This document shows positions 14,558-23,560 of a stretch of 64,000 nucleotides of DNA, in pieces (within the stretch, counting starts at the first letter, position 1; each line of letters starts with the position of its first letter). The notes below the pieces were generated by a model, which saw only the letters and a list, made by a program, of their open reading frames with translations, made no database searches and was not told the origin of the DNA. The stretch covers positions 186,001 through 250,000 of the forward strand of contig NZ_WIXM01000001.1 in the NCBI RefSeq assembly GCF_010993965.1. Reading direction: 5' to 3'. The position numbers and the translations under genes were made by a program. Source of the DNA: Gracilibacillus sp. YIM 98692 (GTDB taxonomy: Bacteria > Bacillota > Bacilli > Bacillales > Amphibacillaceae).

Positions 14558-16882
14558 CTACATAACTTCAGAATAATTTTTTATTTCTAAATCTGTTTGA
14601 AGTAAAATGGCCACTTCTACGCCTGCATTTTCTGAAGAAAATACCTCCATACTGCCTTGAATACTATTGACGCGTTGCCTAATACCTACAAGTCCCATGT
14701 TTTGACCCGAACTGTATGGTGTTTTCGGCGGAAAACCTACCCCGTTATCTTTATAAGATAAAAATACAGCATGACCTTCACTTTTTACCTCTATAACAAT
14801 GTGGCTTGCTTCGGAATGCTTGGAGGCATTATTTAGTAATTCTTGAACCACACGGTAAATCACCAGAGCTTGATCATCTCCAAGATTCGCCTTAAATTCT
14901 TGTGAAATAAATTCTATATCAAAACTTTCGCGAGAACGATATTGCTGAATTAAATAGGATAATGCTTCTACAATTCCTGTTTCCTTTAAAAAAGGTGGCC
15001 TTAATAACGTGCATGTTTCACGAATTTGCTCCACAACTCCTAGTAAACCTTTTTGCAATTCTATTAATGGTTCTCTTATGGATTTAGACAACTGATCGTT
15101 TTCCAATAAATCCTCCACTTTTCTATACCATACCAATTGTTCTTGTAAGGCAGAATCATGCAAGTCAGAAGATAACCTTGTCCGTTCTTTTTCCGAAAGT
15201 CTAAATAATAATCGCAACATCCAGGAAGGCATGGCCTGATCATTATCCAACGATTGTTTCATATCTTCTGTTACACCTTCAATCAATTGGAAGTTTTCAT
15301 ACACAATACTCGCATAATGAACAAGCATCTTTAGCCAACTCTGTTCGTCTTGGTTAAATGGTGTATAATTCGCCTTTTGCTGGACCCATAGAACATGAAT
15401 AGAATCATGCTGTTCACTAATGATATAGCACAATCCACCTTCAATAGAGAATTGAGAACCAATCGATAACATAGAGTCATAATATTTGATATACATCTCG
15501 ATTAATTCTTTTGGATATACTTCATCTCCAGCAGATAAGCTTGTACTTTCTTGCTCTTTGTTAAAACTTACAAGAGAGACATTTCTGATCGGAAGTACCT
15601 CTCTTACCTCTTTTATTAACCTTTTATCTAATTCCTCTCTCTTTACTATTTTAGCTATATCATAAGAGAAATGATCGAGATTAAATTGTTTCTGAAATAA
15701 TCGATGCCGAACATTTAATTTCTCTTCTAAATAAAAAATGATAATAAGTGATCCATAGGTTAATATGGTAAGCCTAGCCCATTCTAAATAGGATAAATTG
15801 GTAAAGAACAACACTAACCCAATAATGATACCTGTGAGTATTAGTGAGATCAAAGCATAGTACCTCAGACGGCTATTAATAAAATCAATGTCAAAAACTT
15901 GATTCATAATAACTAAGTAAAGAAAGAACACTGGTAGAAAAATAAGACATGCAGCCGATAAAGAAGCAGGAATCAATTCAACACCAAATATGATATTAGG
16001 TAATGCAGTTAAAAAGATAAACGGGAAAAAGGATACCACAATACCAAAAATTGCATTTTGTAAAATAGGTCTTTGAACCGTTTTTCGGAACTTCATATAA
16101 TGATAAATAAGGACAACAAAGCTCAGTAAAAATTCCAGAGAAAATAAGAGTAATTGTGCATTTCTAATAGAAGCATACAAATTACCAATATAAACAAAGA
16201 TCGATAACATACCGAGTAAAACCACGAATACATTTACCGCATAAATCATAACCAAATACTTCTTTTTCATGAATTGGATCTGGTAATTAAAAAAATATCG
16301 ATAATGAAAATGAATAAAAAAGGAAGGGACCATCATCATCGATAAACTATTAATAATACGCGCAAACGAATCTGTCCGAGCTGAAGCCCCTGCGCTCAAA
16401 TAACCGAGTCCAACAGCAACAAAAAAGGCCACTAAAATGAAAACCACTTTATCCTCTCGTTTTTTCCAATAAATATAAACGGAGAACCCAATAAGCACTA
16501 AAAATACGAGCATTGGCAATAACGTATGATATAAAAGGGTATTATAATTCCGTGGTGCTTGCACCTCGTATTCCAGTTGATAACCATTACGCAGCACTGT
16601 CATTTGATCAAGGTGGCCAACCACTCCGTACTGCTTAATAAAATGAAAGGAATCAGGGGTTTTTCCATTAATTTCTGTAATGATATCGCCAGTCTGAATC
16701 TTTCTTTGGGCTGCCCAGCCTATCGAGTCTACCTTTGTGATTTCCCATTGCCCATAATTGTTTTCTTTTACATCAAGTCCTACATACGTTTCAGTCATGG
16801 TGACATAAGCCATATATAAACCGATTAGCATGATAATGGCTAAAAAAAAACAAACCACTTCTTCATGTAAATCCCCTTTCAT
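14558..16882 (-). CDS. comP: ComP-type membrane sensor histidine kinase
   Basis: A 774-residue sensor, close to the length of B. subtilis ComP. It has an N-terminal membrane helix, a PDZ-like extracytoplasmic segment (about 45-105), some eight further membrane helices (about 115-390), a HisKA_3 domain with His575 in LHDSALQEQ, and an HATPase_c domain (N-box near 682-690, KDNGVGF, GLVGIRQR). It should sense the ComX pheromone and phosphorylate ComA. The in-frame ATG at 16882 has no ribosome binding site. A second ATG at 16866 has AAAGGGG at good spacing but is out of frame because of a run of nine T (coding strand, 16860-16852). One added T would give a typical MKKWF start. The gene may thus be slipped or phase-variable. 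Confidence 0.85.
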   Translation of the reverse strand: MKGDLHEEVVCFFLAIIMLIGLYMAYVTMTETYVGLDVKENNYGQWEITKVDSIGWAAQRKIQTGDIITEINGKTPDSFHFIKQYGVVGHLDQMTVLRNGYQLEYEVQAPRNYNTLLYHTLLPMLVFLVLIGFSVYIYWKKREDKVVFILVAFFVAVGLGYLSAGASARTDSFARIINSLSMMMVPSFFIHFHYRYFFNYQIQFMKKKYLVMIYAVNVFVVLLGMLSIFVYIGNLYASIRNAQLLLFSLEFLLSFVVLIYHYMKFRKTVQRPILQNAIFGIVVSFFPFIFLTALPNIIFGVELIPASLSAACLIFLPVFFLYLVIMNQVFDIDFINSRLRYYALISLILTGIIIGLVLFFTNLSYLEWARLTILTYGSLIIIFYLEEKLNVRHRLFQKQFNLDHFSYDIAKIVKREELDKRLIKEVREVLPIRNVSLVSFNKEQESTSLSAGDEVYPKELIEMYIKYYDSMLSIGSQFSIEGGLCYIISEQHDSIHVLWVQQKANYTPFNQDEQSWLKMLVHYASIVYENFQLIEGVTEDMKQSLDNDQAMPSWMLRLLFRLSEKERTRLSSDLHDSALQEQLVWYRKVEDLLENDQLSKSIREPLIELQKGLLGVVEQIRETCTLLRPPFLKETGIVEALSYLIQQYRSRESFDIEFISQEFKANLGDDQALVIYRVVQELLNNASKHSEASHIVIEVKSEGHAVFLSYKDNGVGFPPKTPYSSGQNMGLVGIRQRVNSIQGSMEVFSSENAGVEVAILLQTDLEIKNYSEVM

Positions 16883-16935
16883 GTTGAAATAAAAAAACCA
16901 GAGAAGCTCTGGCTTTTAATTGAATGTATGATATT

Positions 16936-17112
16936 TTACTGCCAGTAACAATTCTTTACATTAACACGCTGATCATTATTATCTTTAGTTAATACATCCA
17001 TTACTGCTGCTTTTTCCATTTCGGAAACACCTGCTAATTCAAGCTTGCCCTCTTTTAATTTTTCGATAAGGTCGGGATTTTTTACTAATTTTTCAACTAT
17101 ATTCTGTAACAT
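16936..17112 (-). CDS. comX: ComX pheromone precursor
   Basis: A 58-residue peptide between comQ and comP. It starts at ATG 17112 with GAGGAAAACAT upstream, and it reads MLQNIVEKLVKNP at the N-terminus, like known ComX precursors. It ends in CYWQ with Trp57 one residue from the C-terminus. ComX peptides are cleaved from the C-terminal part and isoprenylated by ComQ on a conserved Trp. The position, size, N-terminal pattern and single terminal Trp all fit. The mature peptide is probably the last 5-10 residues. The Cys two residues before the Trp is noteworthy. Downstream ComP should be its receptor. Confidence 0.9.
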   Translation of the reverse strand: MLQNIVEKLVKNPDLIEKLKEGKLELAGVSEMEKAAVMDVLTKDNNDQRVNVKNCYWQ

Positions 17113-17140
17113 ATGTTTTCCTCCTCATTTTTTCATAATT

Positions 17141-18034
17141 TTATATTTTTTCTATATATTCCCGCATGTCATGCTTCCATTCTTGTCTAACTTGCAGGTC
17201 TAACATTCTATCTAATGCTTTTCTTTGGTAAAAACGCTTTAGTACTTTGACATATGACACAACTGGAGAGTGATGAATCCATCGAAATAAGACCTCTTCT
17301 CTTTTGACCATAAACGCTTTGTCTACCTTTCCAGCATAATAATCTCGGATCCAATCCGCTTCTTGATCCCTCTCCTTCGTAAGTAACAGGATAGGAAGTG
17401 TCCATTGCTTATGCAGTAAATCATTCTTGACATCCAATCGGAGCAATCCGTCGATATCATTTGCTAATTGTGCTGCCATTCCGAAGCTTTCCGAGTAATC
17501 CTTAATAATTTCCTTTTGTGTGGAACGTTGGAGTATTGCTCCAATAAGCGTTGCACAAACCATTAGGGACCCTGACTTTTCTTTCATCATGCATAAAAAT
17601 TCTTTTTCGGTAGCACAGGAACTCTGAAGATCTTGGTGTTGCCCTTTTACTGCTCGCAAAACCTGTTCATCTACATACTGAAGTGCTTCCAACTTTAAGT
17701 CGTCGTCAAAACGAGATTGTCTGAGTACAAGCTTACTTAACATTAAAAAACCCGTTGATATATTCATGGAAGTAGAAAAAGAATTCATAGACCAAGGTTT
17801 TTCCTTGTCATCTTGATCCTGTAAATCATCCAGTATATCCAAGGCCAACATTAAAAACTCTACTGCTGCTGAAGCATGAACAATGCCTTTGCATTTTTCC
17901 TCATCGTCCATATGATAATGGAACTGAGTTAACGAGGAGAAAGAAAATCCTTCTTGCCTCTTATATAATATGTAGGAAATAGCATGCTCTTGGAGGTCAT
18001 TATCATCCAAATGTGTATTCACCACCTTAAGCAT
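17141..18034 (-). CDS. comQ: ComQ-type isoprenyl transferase
   Basis: A 297-residue polyprenyl-synthase-like protein. The first aspartate-rich motif DDLQD is at 69-73 (within LDILDDLQDQDD), and a second, weaker one lies near QLANDIDG. ComQ attaches a farnesyl or geranyl group to the ComX Trp. The gene order comQ-comX-comP-comA on one strand, with 28 bp between comQ and comX, is that of the known quorum-sensing locus. ATG 18034 has no clear ribosome binding site. An in-frame TTG at 18010 lies about 9 nt after AAGGTGGTG and may be the true start, but the longer form aligns better in my memory with B. subtilis ComQ. Confidence 0.88.
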   Translation of the reverse strand: MLKVVNTHLDDNDLQEHAISYILYKRQEGFSFSSLTQFHYHMDDEEKCKGIVHASAAVEFLMLALDILDDLQDQDDKEKPWSMNSFSTSMNISTGFLMLSKLVLRQSRFDDDLKLEALQYVDEQVLRAVKGQHQDLQSSCATEKEFLCMMKEKSGSLMVCATLIGAILQRSTQKEIIKDYSESFGMAAQLANDIDGLLRLDVKNDLLHKQWTLPILLLTKERDQEADWIRDYYAGKVDKAFMVKREEVLFRWIHHSPVVSYVKVLKRFYQRKALDRMLDLQVRQEWKHDMREYIEKI

Positions 18035-18763
18035 TAATTCTATTATTTCATCACATGGATAATCTGGAATGGGAATGAGGCGTCACCTCTCTCTTTCTAT
18101 TAAATTCAGAATTAGCTTATCATAGTCTATTATCCAAAAAAAGGTTCTTTAGTAGTGTGTAAATAATCATAAAAAGTCCAATCTGCGCTTGCTTCATTTG
18201 TCCTTTTTACTAGATGAAATTGCTCTTATGCCTGCTTATATTAACCAGGCGTAATATAATTGTAACAATGAATGGAAGGAGGAACATATAAAGGGAAAGA
18301 GTGATTATGAAGTAAAATAGAGATCAGAACATGCATGAAATAACATTTTCACTCTCTTACATAATTTACCACTATTTTATTCGTTTTACAATTAGATATC
18401 AATTATTTTAAATTCTATTTACTCTTATTGATAATAAAGAGAGTTTTTATCCTCGATTAGAATGAATGAATAGATTGTGTAAAATTTTCTATATAATTTC
18501 CAATTTATGTATATAAATGAGTATTTTATCATGTTTTTAGATAACATTACAGAAGTGTTAATTTTTTGTTAAATCATTAGAACAACATAGTTTCCGCTGT
18601 CGTTGTAAGAACCTTTCTATCTACTGAAAAAGGTGTGCCTCTCCCTCTCATCGAAAATCCTCAACAAAATAACCAAACCTTTGTTTTTAATAAAGCCATT
18701 TGGTGCATCATAATATAATATAAAGGAATCGATTTCGTACCAATCACAAAGGGGGGATCTGCC
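18035..18763. other. AT-rich gene-free stretch upstream of comQ
   Basis: About 730 bp with no convincing gene. It contains a TATAAT-like hexamer near 18250 followed by AAGGAGG (18279-18285) with only a few codons after it, and an imperfect hairpin with a T-run near 18418-18446. A TATAAT-like hexamer also lies near 18712, before the DUF2515 gene. I looked for a degQ-like gene and did not find one. Confidence 0.5.
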
Positions 18764-19885
18764 ATCTTTCATCTCATCCCGAAACGTTCGCCCGACTTAA
18801 AAGCAATCAAAAAAGAATTGAAAAAGAAAGCCGGCCAATCCAGCCAAAGTCCATACGAAGCTTCGCTATCCAAAGAAGAGCGGCAAATCGTACATGACAT
18901 AAAGCAGGAAATCAAACAGAAAAATCTCAATAACGTGGTGCGGACTAATGCCTACATCGCATTCTATAACAAATACCCAGAAATCGAATGGGCATTTCTC
19001 GCCCATATGGTGTCCAGAAATGCAGGATGGAATATGACCGATTTAAAAGGAAGCTACTTATCAAAGCTGCTAACAGAGCAAAATCAAGAAGACTTTTTCC
19101 TCTTCTTAGAACGAGGTAATTGGCTGATTTTTCAAGATGCGTATCCGCAGCTAAGATTATATGAAGAAAGCAGGAAGAAAAAGCAAAATCTATTCCACCT
19201 CCTCCCTTTATTTGGGGTATCTTCCTTTATGGAGGTGATGTGGAATCATTTTTATGATAACCGCAACCATTATTTAATCTCGACCGCCCTGATCATCAAT
19301 GAACAAACCTATATCGAAAAAAGAATGGTGCAGCATACCCAATATCAACTAGAAGTATTAAAGTCCTTAGAATTCCAACTTCAAGACTTACTAGGTCTTA
19401 ATCAAATCCTTTTTCCTGTACCAAAAGAGGAAAAAGTCAAGGTTGTTGGGCAATCAGTGCATCACTTCGCTTCTTTACACGACCGAATTTTGTTAGGCAA
19501 ACGATTATATCAATTGCTCTTTGACAAAGACTATTATGATCACATTTATCAGTGGGCCGTGAGACAACCACATACCGGCTCCAGACAAGATTTTTGGCCG
19601 GATATCTTTCACTCAGTCAACGAAGCAGCACCACACACTGTACCCGAGGTGGAAAAATGCCAATTGAAAGAAAACTCCCCTCGCATATACAGTCCTTTTT
19701 TAGAAGATGTGTGGGATAATACCCAACAAAAGCCAGCTGAACAAGGCGATTGGTATACCAATTCAAAAGTTGTCCGTTATTTAAAAAAGAACGAATTAAA
19801 ATTAAACGCCGATATGCAAAAAGAATACTGCAACACCTTAGAAAAACTGCACTTCGCTGTTGTCGCAAAAGGAGTCTTTTCTTAA
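18764..19885 (+). CDS. DUF2515 family protein (YppC-like)
   Basis: A protein of about 373 residues matching the DUF2515/YppC family of Bacillales. The landmark segment is NAYIAFYNKYPEIEWAFLA followed by HMVSRNAGWNMTDLKG. No function is established. There is no signal peptide. The first conventional in-frame start is TTG 18818, which has no ribosome binding site. The frame is open upstream to an ATC at 18764, exactly 7 nt after AAAGGGGGG. I give 18764 as the likely start, on the view that ATC initiates here. A conservative annotation would use 18818 (355 residues). It is a single gene with no evident operon partner. Confidence 0.75.
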   Translation: MFHLIPKRSPDLKAIKKELKKKAGQSSQSPYEASLSKEERQIVHDIKQEIKQKNLNNVVRTNAYIAFYNKYPEIEWAFLAHMVSRNAGWNMTDLKGSYLSKLLTEQNQEDFFLFLERGNWLIFQDAYPQLRLYEESRKKKQNLFHLLPLFGVSSFMEVMWNHFYDNRNHYLISTALIINEQTYIEKRMVQHTQYQLEVLKSLEFQLQDLLGLNQILFPVPKEEKVKVVGQSVHHFASLHDRILLGKRLYQLLFDKDYYDHIYQWAVRQPHTGSRQDFWPDIFHSVNEAAPHTVPEVEKCQLKENSPRIYSPFLEDVWDNTQQKPAEQGDWYTNSKVVRYLKKNELKLNADMQKEYCNTLEKLHFAVVAKGVFS

Positions 19886-19962
19886 ACTTTTATAAAAAAA
19901 ACGAAAGAGAAAGGCCTAAAACAGTGCACCTAAAGGCCATCCATTAGAGCCTCTCCCCAAAA

Positions 19963-21291
19963 CTAGACTTTCCTTGCCATCTTCTGCACCGGATCCCATG
20001 CCCCATTGTATGGCGGGGCATATGCAAGATCGAGGTCGGTGAGTTGCTGCATCGTCATGCGATTATAAAGCGCAGTAGCTAACACATCGATTCGCTTATC
20101 CACACTCTGCTTGCCAATCACTTGTCCTCCAAGCAGTTGGTTATTTTTTTTATGGTATACGAGCTTGATATGCAGCTTTTCACTGCCAGGATAATAACCG
20201 GCATGATCCCTTGCAGTCGTTTCCTCCACCGCATAAGGTAGCTTTAATCGTTTCGCTTCCTTTTCTGTCAAACCTGTACGCCCCAAGGTGAGATCAAAAA
20301 ATTTAATGATCGAAGTACCGACAATGCCTTTAAATGTTAACGGATTTCCAGCCATGTTCGCACCTGCAATTCTGCCTTGTTTGTTAGACGTTGTGCCAAG
20401 CGGGATATGATCCTCTAACTGTTTCACGATGTGATAATGGGTAGAACAATCACCCGCAGCATAAATATTAGGAAGGGATGTTTTCATATAGGCATTTACA
20501 TGGATCGCACCTTGCGGATTCATATGGATGCCCGTCCCCTCTAAAAACTTGGTACTTGGCCGCACGCCAACACTTAAAAGCACCAAATCGGTTGGATAGG
20601 TTCCTTTATCTGTCGTGACAGCTTGAACTCGCTTATCGCCTGAAAAACTTTCGACTTCTTCTCCTATTAGAACATTAATGCCATGATCTTTCGCTTCTTT
20701 CTCAATCAACTCTGCCATATCTGCATCAAATATCTTGGCAAGCTGATCTCCCCGTTGAATCAATGTCACTTTTTTACCAAGGGATTGAAAAACTTCTGCC
20801 ATCTCCAACCCTACATATCCTGCCCCAACGACTGTCACATGCCGAACATCATCGGTAACATCTTGCTTAATGCTTTCCGTATCCGGCATGGTTTTCAATG
20901 TATGAATCCCGTCCAACTCGACTCCTTTCCAGTCAGGCACAATCGGATCAGCCCCAGTGGCGATCAGTAATCGGTCATACGTTATATGAAAGGGTTCTTT
21001 AGTTTCTGTATCCATGCCTCTCACCTGTTGCCTCTCCACATCCACATGCTTTACTGTGGTATGTATTCTTGCATCAATGCCATATTTTTCTCTAAACGTT
21101 TCCACGGTTCGAGCAATCACATGCTCAGTAGATGGCACCACCCCATTAATCACATAAGGTAAACCACATTGCCCATAAGAATAATCTTCTCCACGTTCTA
21201 GCACCGTAATATCCGCTGACTCATCGGTGCGGGTAATCTCCATCGCAGCACTCATCCCAGCTGCAACACCGCCGATAATCACATACTTCAT
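19963..21291 (-). CDS. CoA-disulfide reductase-like flavoprotein
   Basis: A 442-residue pyridine nucleotide-disulfide oxidoreductase. It has an N-terminal FAD motif (IIGGVAAGMSAA), a single active-site Cys42 in SYGQCGLPY, an NAD(P) motif (VVGAGYVGLEMAE, about 153-165), an FAD-binding AAGDCS segment and a C-terminal dimerisation domain. The lone Cys followed by GLPY is typical of CoA-disulfide reductases and related NADH oxidases or persulfide reductases. The role is probably thiol redox balance. GGAGGGATGTCGG precedes ATG 21291. It is monocistronic, with a minisatellite upstream. No rhodanese domain is fused. Confidence 0.85.
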   Translation of the reverse strand: MKYVIIGGVAAGMSAAMEITRTDESADITVLERGEDYSYGQCGLPYVINGVVPSTEHVIARTVETFREKYGIDARIHTTVKHVDVERQQVRGMDTETKEPFHITYDRLLIATGADPIVPDWKGVELDGIHTLKTMPDTESIKQDVTDDVRHVTVVGAGYVGLEMAEVFQSLGKKVTLIQRGDQLAKIFDADMAELIEKEAKDHGINVLIGEEVESFSGDKRVQAVTTDKGTYPTDLVLLSVGVRPSTKFLEGTGIHMNPQGAIHVNAYMKTSLPNIYAAGDCSTHYHIVKQLEDHIPLGTTSNKQGRIAGANMAGNPLTFKGIVGTSIIKFFDLTLGRTGLTEKEAKRLKLPYAVEETTARDHAGYYPGSEKLHIKLVYHKKNNQLLGGQVIGKQSVDKRIDVLATALYNRMTMQQLTDLDLAYAPPYNGAWDPVQKMARKV

Positions 21292-21384
21292 CCGACATCC
21301 CTCCTTGCTCTTATTTTACCCTATATTAGAAACTTCTAACGGTAGCTTTACCTTTGATTTTGATTCGATCCTATAGTTAGAATT

Positions 21385-22385
21385 ATTTTATAAGCAGTTT
21401 TTATGGAAATTCCGTTCCATACTGCGGTTAGGCGTCTTCTATTAGCAGTTTTATCCGAGATTTTATTCCATACTGCGATTAGGCGTCTTCTATTAGCAGT
21501 TTTATCCGAGATTTCATTCCATACTGCAGTTAGACTCCTTCTATTAGCAGTTTTATCCGGGATTTTCATTCCATACTGCGATTAAACACCTTCTATTAGC
21601 AGTTTTATCCGAGATTTCATTCCATACTGCAGTTAGACGCCTTCTATTAGCAGTTTTATCCGAGATTTCATTCCATACTGCAGTTAGACTCCTTCTGTTA
21701 GCAGTTTTATCCGAGATTTCATTCCATACTGCAGTTAGACTCCTTCTATTAGCAGTTTTACCCGAGATTTCATTCCATAATGCAGTTAGACTCCTTCTAT
21801 TAGCAGTTTTATCCGGGATTTTCATTCCATACTGCGATTAAACACCTTCTATTAGCAGTTTTATCCGAGATTTCATTCCATACTGCAGTTAGACGCCTTC
21901 TATTAGCAGTTTTATCCGAGATTTCATTCCATACTGCAGTTAGACTCCTTCTATTAGCAGTTTTATCCGGGATTTTCATTCCATGCTGCAGTTAGGCGCC
22001 TTCTATTAGCAGTTTTATCCGAGATTTCATTCCATACTGCGGTTTAACGCCTTCTATTAGCAGTTTTACCCGAGATTTCATTCCATACTGCAGTTAGGCG
22101 CCTTCTATTAGCAGTTTTATCCGAGATTTTATTCCATACTGCGATTAGGCGTCTCCTATTAGCAGTTTTATCCGAGATTTCATTCCATACTGCGGTTTAA
22201 CGCCTTCTATTAGCAGTTTTACCCGAGATTTCATTCCATACTGCAGTTAGGCGCCTTCTATTAGCAGTTTTATCCGAGATTTCATTCCATACTGCAGTTA
22301 GGCGCCTTCTATTAGCAGTTTTATCCGAGATTTCATTCCATACTGCAGTTAGACATCTTCTATTCGTAGATTTATCTGAAATTCC
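21385..22385. repeat. Minisatellite of about nineteen 51-bp units
   Basis: Units carry TTAGCAGTTTTATCCGAG, then ATTTCATTCCATACTGC and TTAGxCxCCTTCTA. The usual period is 51 bp, with some 52-bp units (GATTTTC for GATTTC). Each unit has a PstI-like palindrome ACTGCAGT or a variant. Blocks of several units are themselves duplicated: the variant with CCGGGATTTTC and GATTAAACACC occurs near 21557 and 21816, and the GGTTTAACGCC-TTTTACCCGAG pair occurs near 22040 and 22192. 51 bp is 17 codons, so chance frames stay open until a 52-bp unit. There are no spacers, so it is not CRISPR. Confidence 0.95.
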
Positions 22386-22396
22386 ATTTCATATTA

Positions 22397-22525
22397 TTAT
22401 GAGTCTCTGCCTTCACTGCATGCAGAACAAAAAAGCATACCATCCTCATGCACGCCGTCTAAAAATCCATCTTTGCAATAAACTGCTGCCCCGCACTCCG
22501 AGCATTCTCCAACGAATTCTTTCAT
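22397..22525 (-). CDS. Small zinc-ribbon protein (42 residues)
   Basis: A 42-residue protein starting at ATG 22525 with GGAGG 7 nt upstream, a strong initiation signal. Cys8-x2-Cys11 and Cys33-x2-Cys36 form a typical four-Cys zinc ribbon, and there is one more Cys at 17. It is acidic at the C-terminus. The stop codon lies about 12 bp from the end of the 51-bp repeat array. It is 34 bp downstream of the GH43 gene on the same strand and may be co-transcribed with it. I do not recognise a named family. Confidence 0.7.
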   Translation of the reverse strand: MKEFVGECSECGAAVYCKDGFLDGVHEDGMLFCSACSEGRDS

Positions 22526-22559
22526 ACATTCGCCTCCTTACAAAATGTCATCGAAAAAC

Positions 22560-23543
22560 CTATTCCCATTTGTTGATCACCCGAAAAGTGTCTGATGTTT
22601 CTTCCATGAGATAAAGATGACAGCGCGATTCTGGCATCGGAAACGGCTGATGCAAGATTAACATCCATTGTCCCTCAAAAGTCTGAAACAACATACCATG
22701 CCCGCTGTCGCCTTTCACAAGAGGTTGAAGCTGTTCCCATGGTCCACCTAACTTATCAGAAGTAGAACGAGCAATCGATTGAACATATTTTCCCCGCTCG
22801 TAGCTTGACCACAGCATAATGAGCCTTCCGCTATTGGTACGATAAAGCTGACAACCATCCGATACATAGATCGTCCCATCATATCCATCAGGCTTTTCCC
22901 CTGTCACCCATGAAGCCTCTGAAGCACTAAACAAATGAACCGACTCACCATCTACGTCCGATAAATTATCCGTTAGCGGAACGGCTTCGATTGTACCATC
23001 CACTGTTTGAATCCATTCGTGACAAAAAACCATCCATGGCTTTTCAACCTCATCGATATACAGAGTACCATCTAGCGTCATGCGTTCCGCAGAAACCACC
23101 GGACCATCTTTCTTGATAAGCTGATAAGGGCCTGCTGGATGATCACTAACCGCAATACAAGTACCGCGCCAATGCTTTGGTAAGGGGATATCATTGATAT
23201 CATCGAGCTTCTTATCTTGATGATGTAAAGTAACAAACAAAAAATATTTACCGTTATACAGGTGAACTTCTGGCGCCCAAGCACCGTGCTGCGGATGAGC
23301 CCAAGCTCCATCAGGAATGGTAAACACAACATATGGGCCCTCCCATTCGATTAAATCATTGCTTTTATATGTTATCACCCCATAACGTTCCATACCGTGA
23401 ATGTTCGGAGCACCACTTGTAAACAAATAATAAACTTTTTCTTCTGGATGAGAATAGATAAAAGGATCATGCGCTGGAATATCTTTCAAACGATGACCCT
23501 TCTTAGGATTCGCCACATCCGAAGCATCATTAAAAATAGACAT
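22560..23543 (-). CDS. GH43-like glycosidase
   Basis: A 327-residue protein without a signal peptide that looks like a five-bladed beta-propeller glycosidase of family 43 or a close relative. Supporting segments are IPAHDPFIY (likely catalytic-base Asp), WAPEVH, and LDGTLYID followed by KPWMVFCHEW (likely pKa-modulating Asp and acid region). I chose ATG 23543 because AGGAGGT lies 7 nt before it. The frame extends ten codons further without a start signal. Family members act on arabinans, xylans or galactans. The cytoplasmic location implies action on imported oligosaccharides. A perfect 12-bp hairpin lies just before the ribosome binding site. Confidence 0.75.
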   Translation of the reverse strand: MSIFNDASDVANPKKGHRLKDIPAHDPFIYSHPEEKVYYLFTSGAPNIHGMERYGVITYKSNDLIEWEGPYVVFTIPDGAWAHPQHGAWAPEVHLYNGKYFLFVTLHHQDKKLDDINDIPLPKHWRGTCIAVSDHPAGPYQLIKKDGPVVSAERMTLDGTLYIDEVEKPWMVFCHEWIQTVDGTIEAVPLTDNLSDVDGESVHLFSASEASWVTGEKPDGYDGTIYVSDGCQLYRTNSGRLIMLWSSYERGKYVQSIARSTSDKLGGPWEQLQPLVKGDSGHGMLFQTFEGQWMLILHQPFPMPESRCHLYLMEETSDTFRVINKWE

Positions 23544-23560
23544 AAAATACCTCCTATAAA

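Noticed and set aside
18120-18197. 25-codon hydrophobic ORF on the minus strand upstream of comQ, in the degQ position
   Set aside because: The AAAGGA is too close to the ATG, and the peptide does not resemble DegQ.
21348-22385. CRISPR array or repetitive surface protein
   Set aside because: Units follow each other without unique spacers, and 52-bp units break every long frame.
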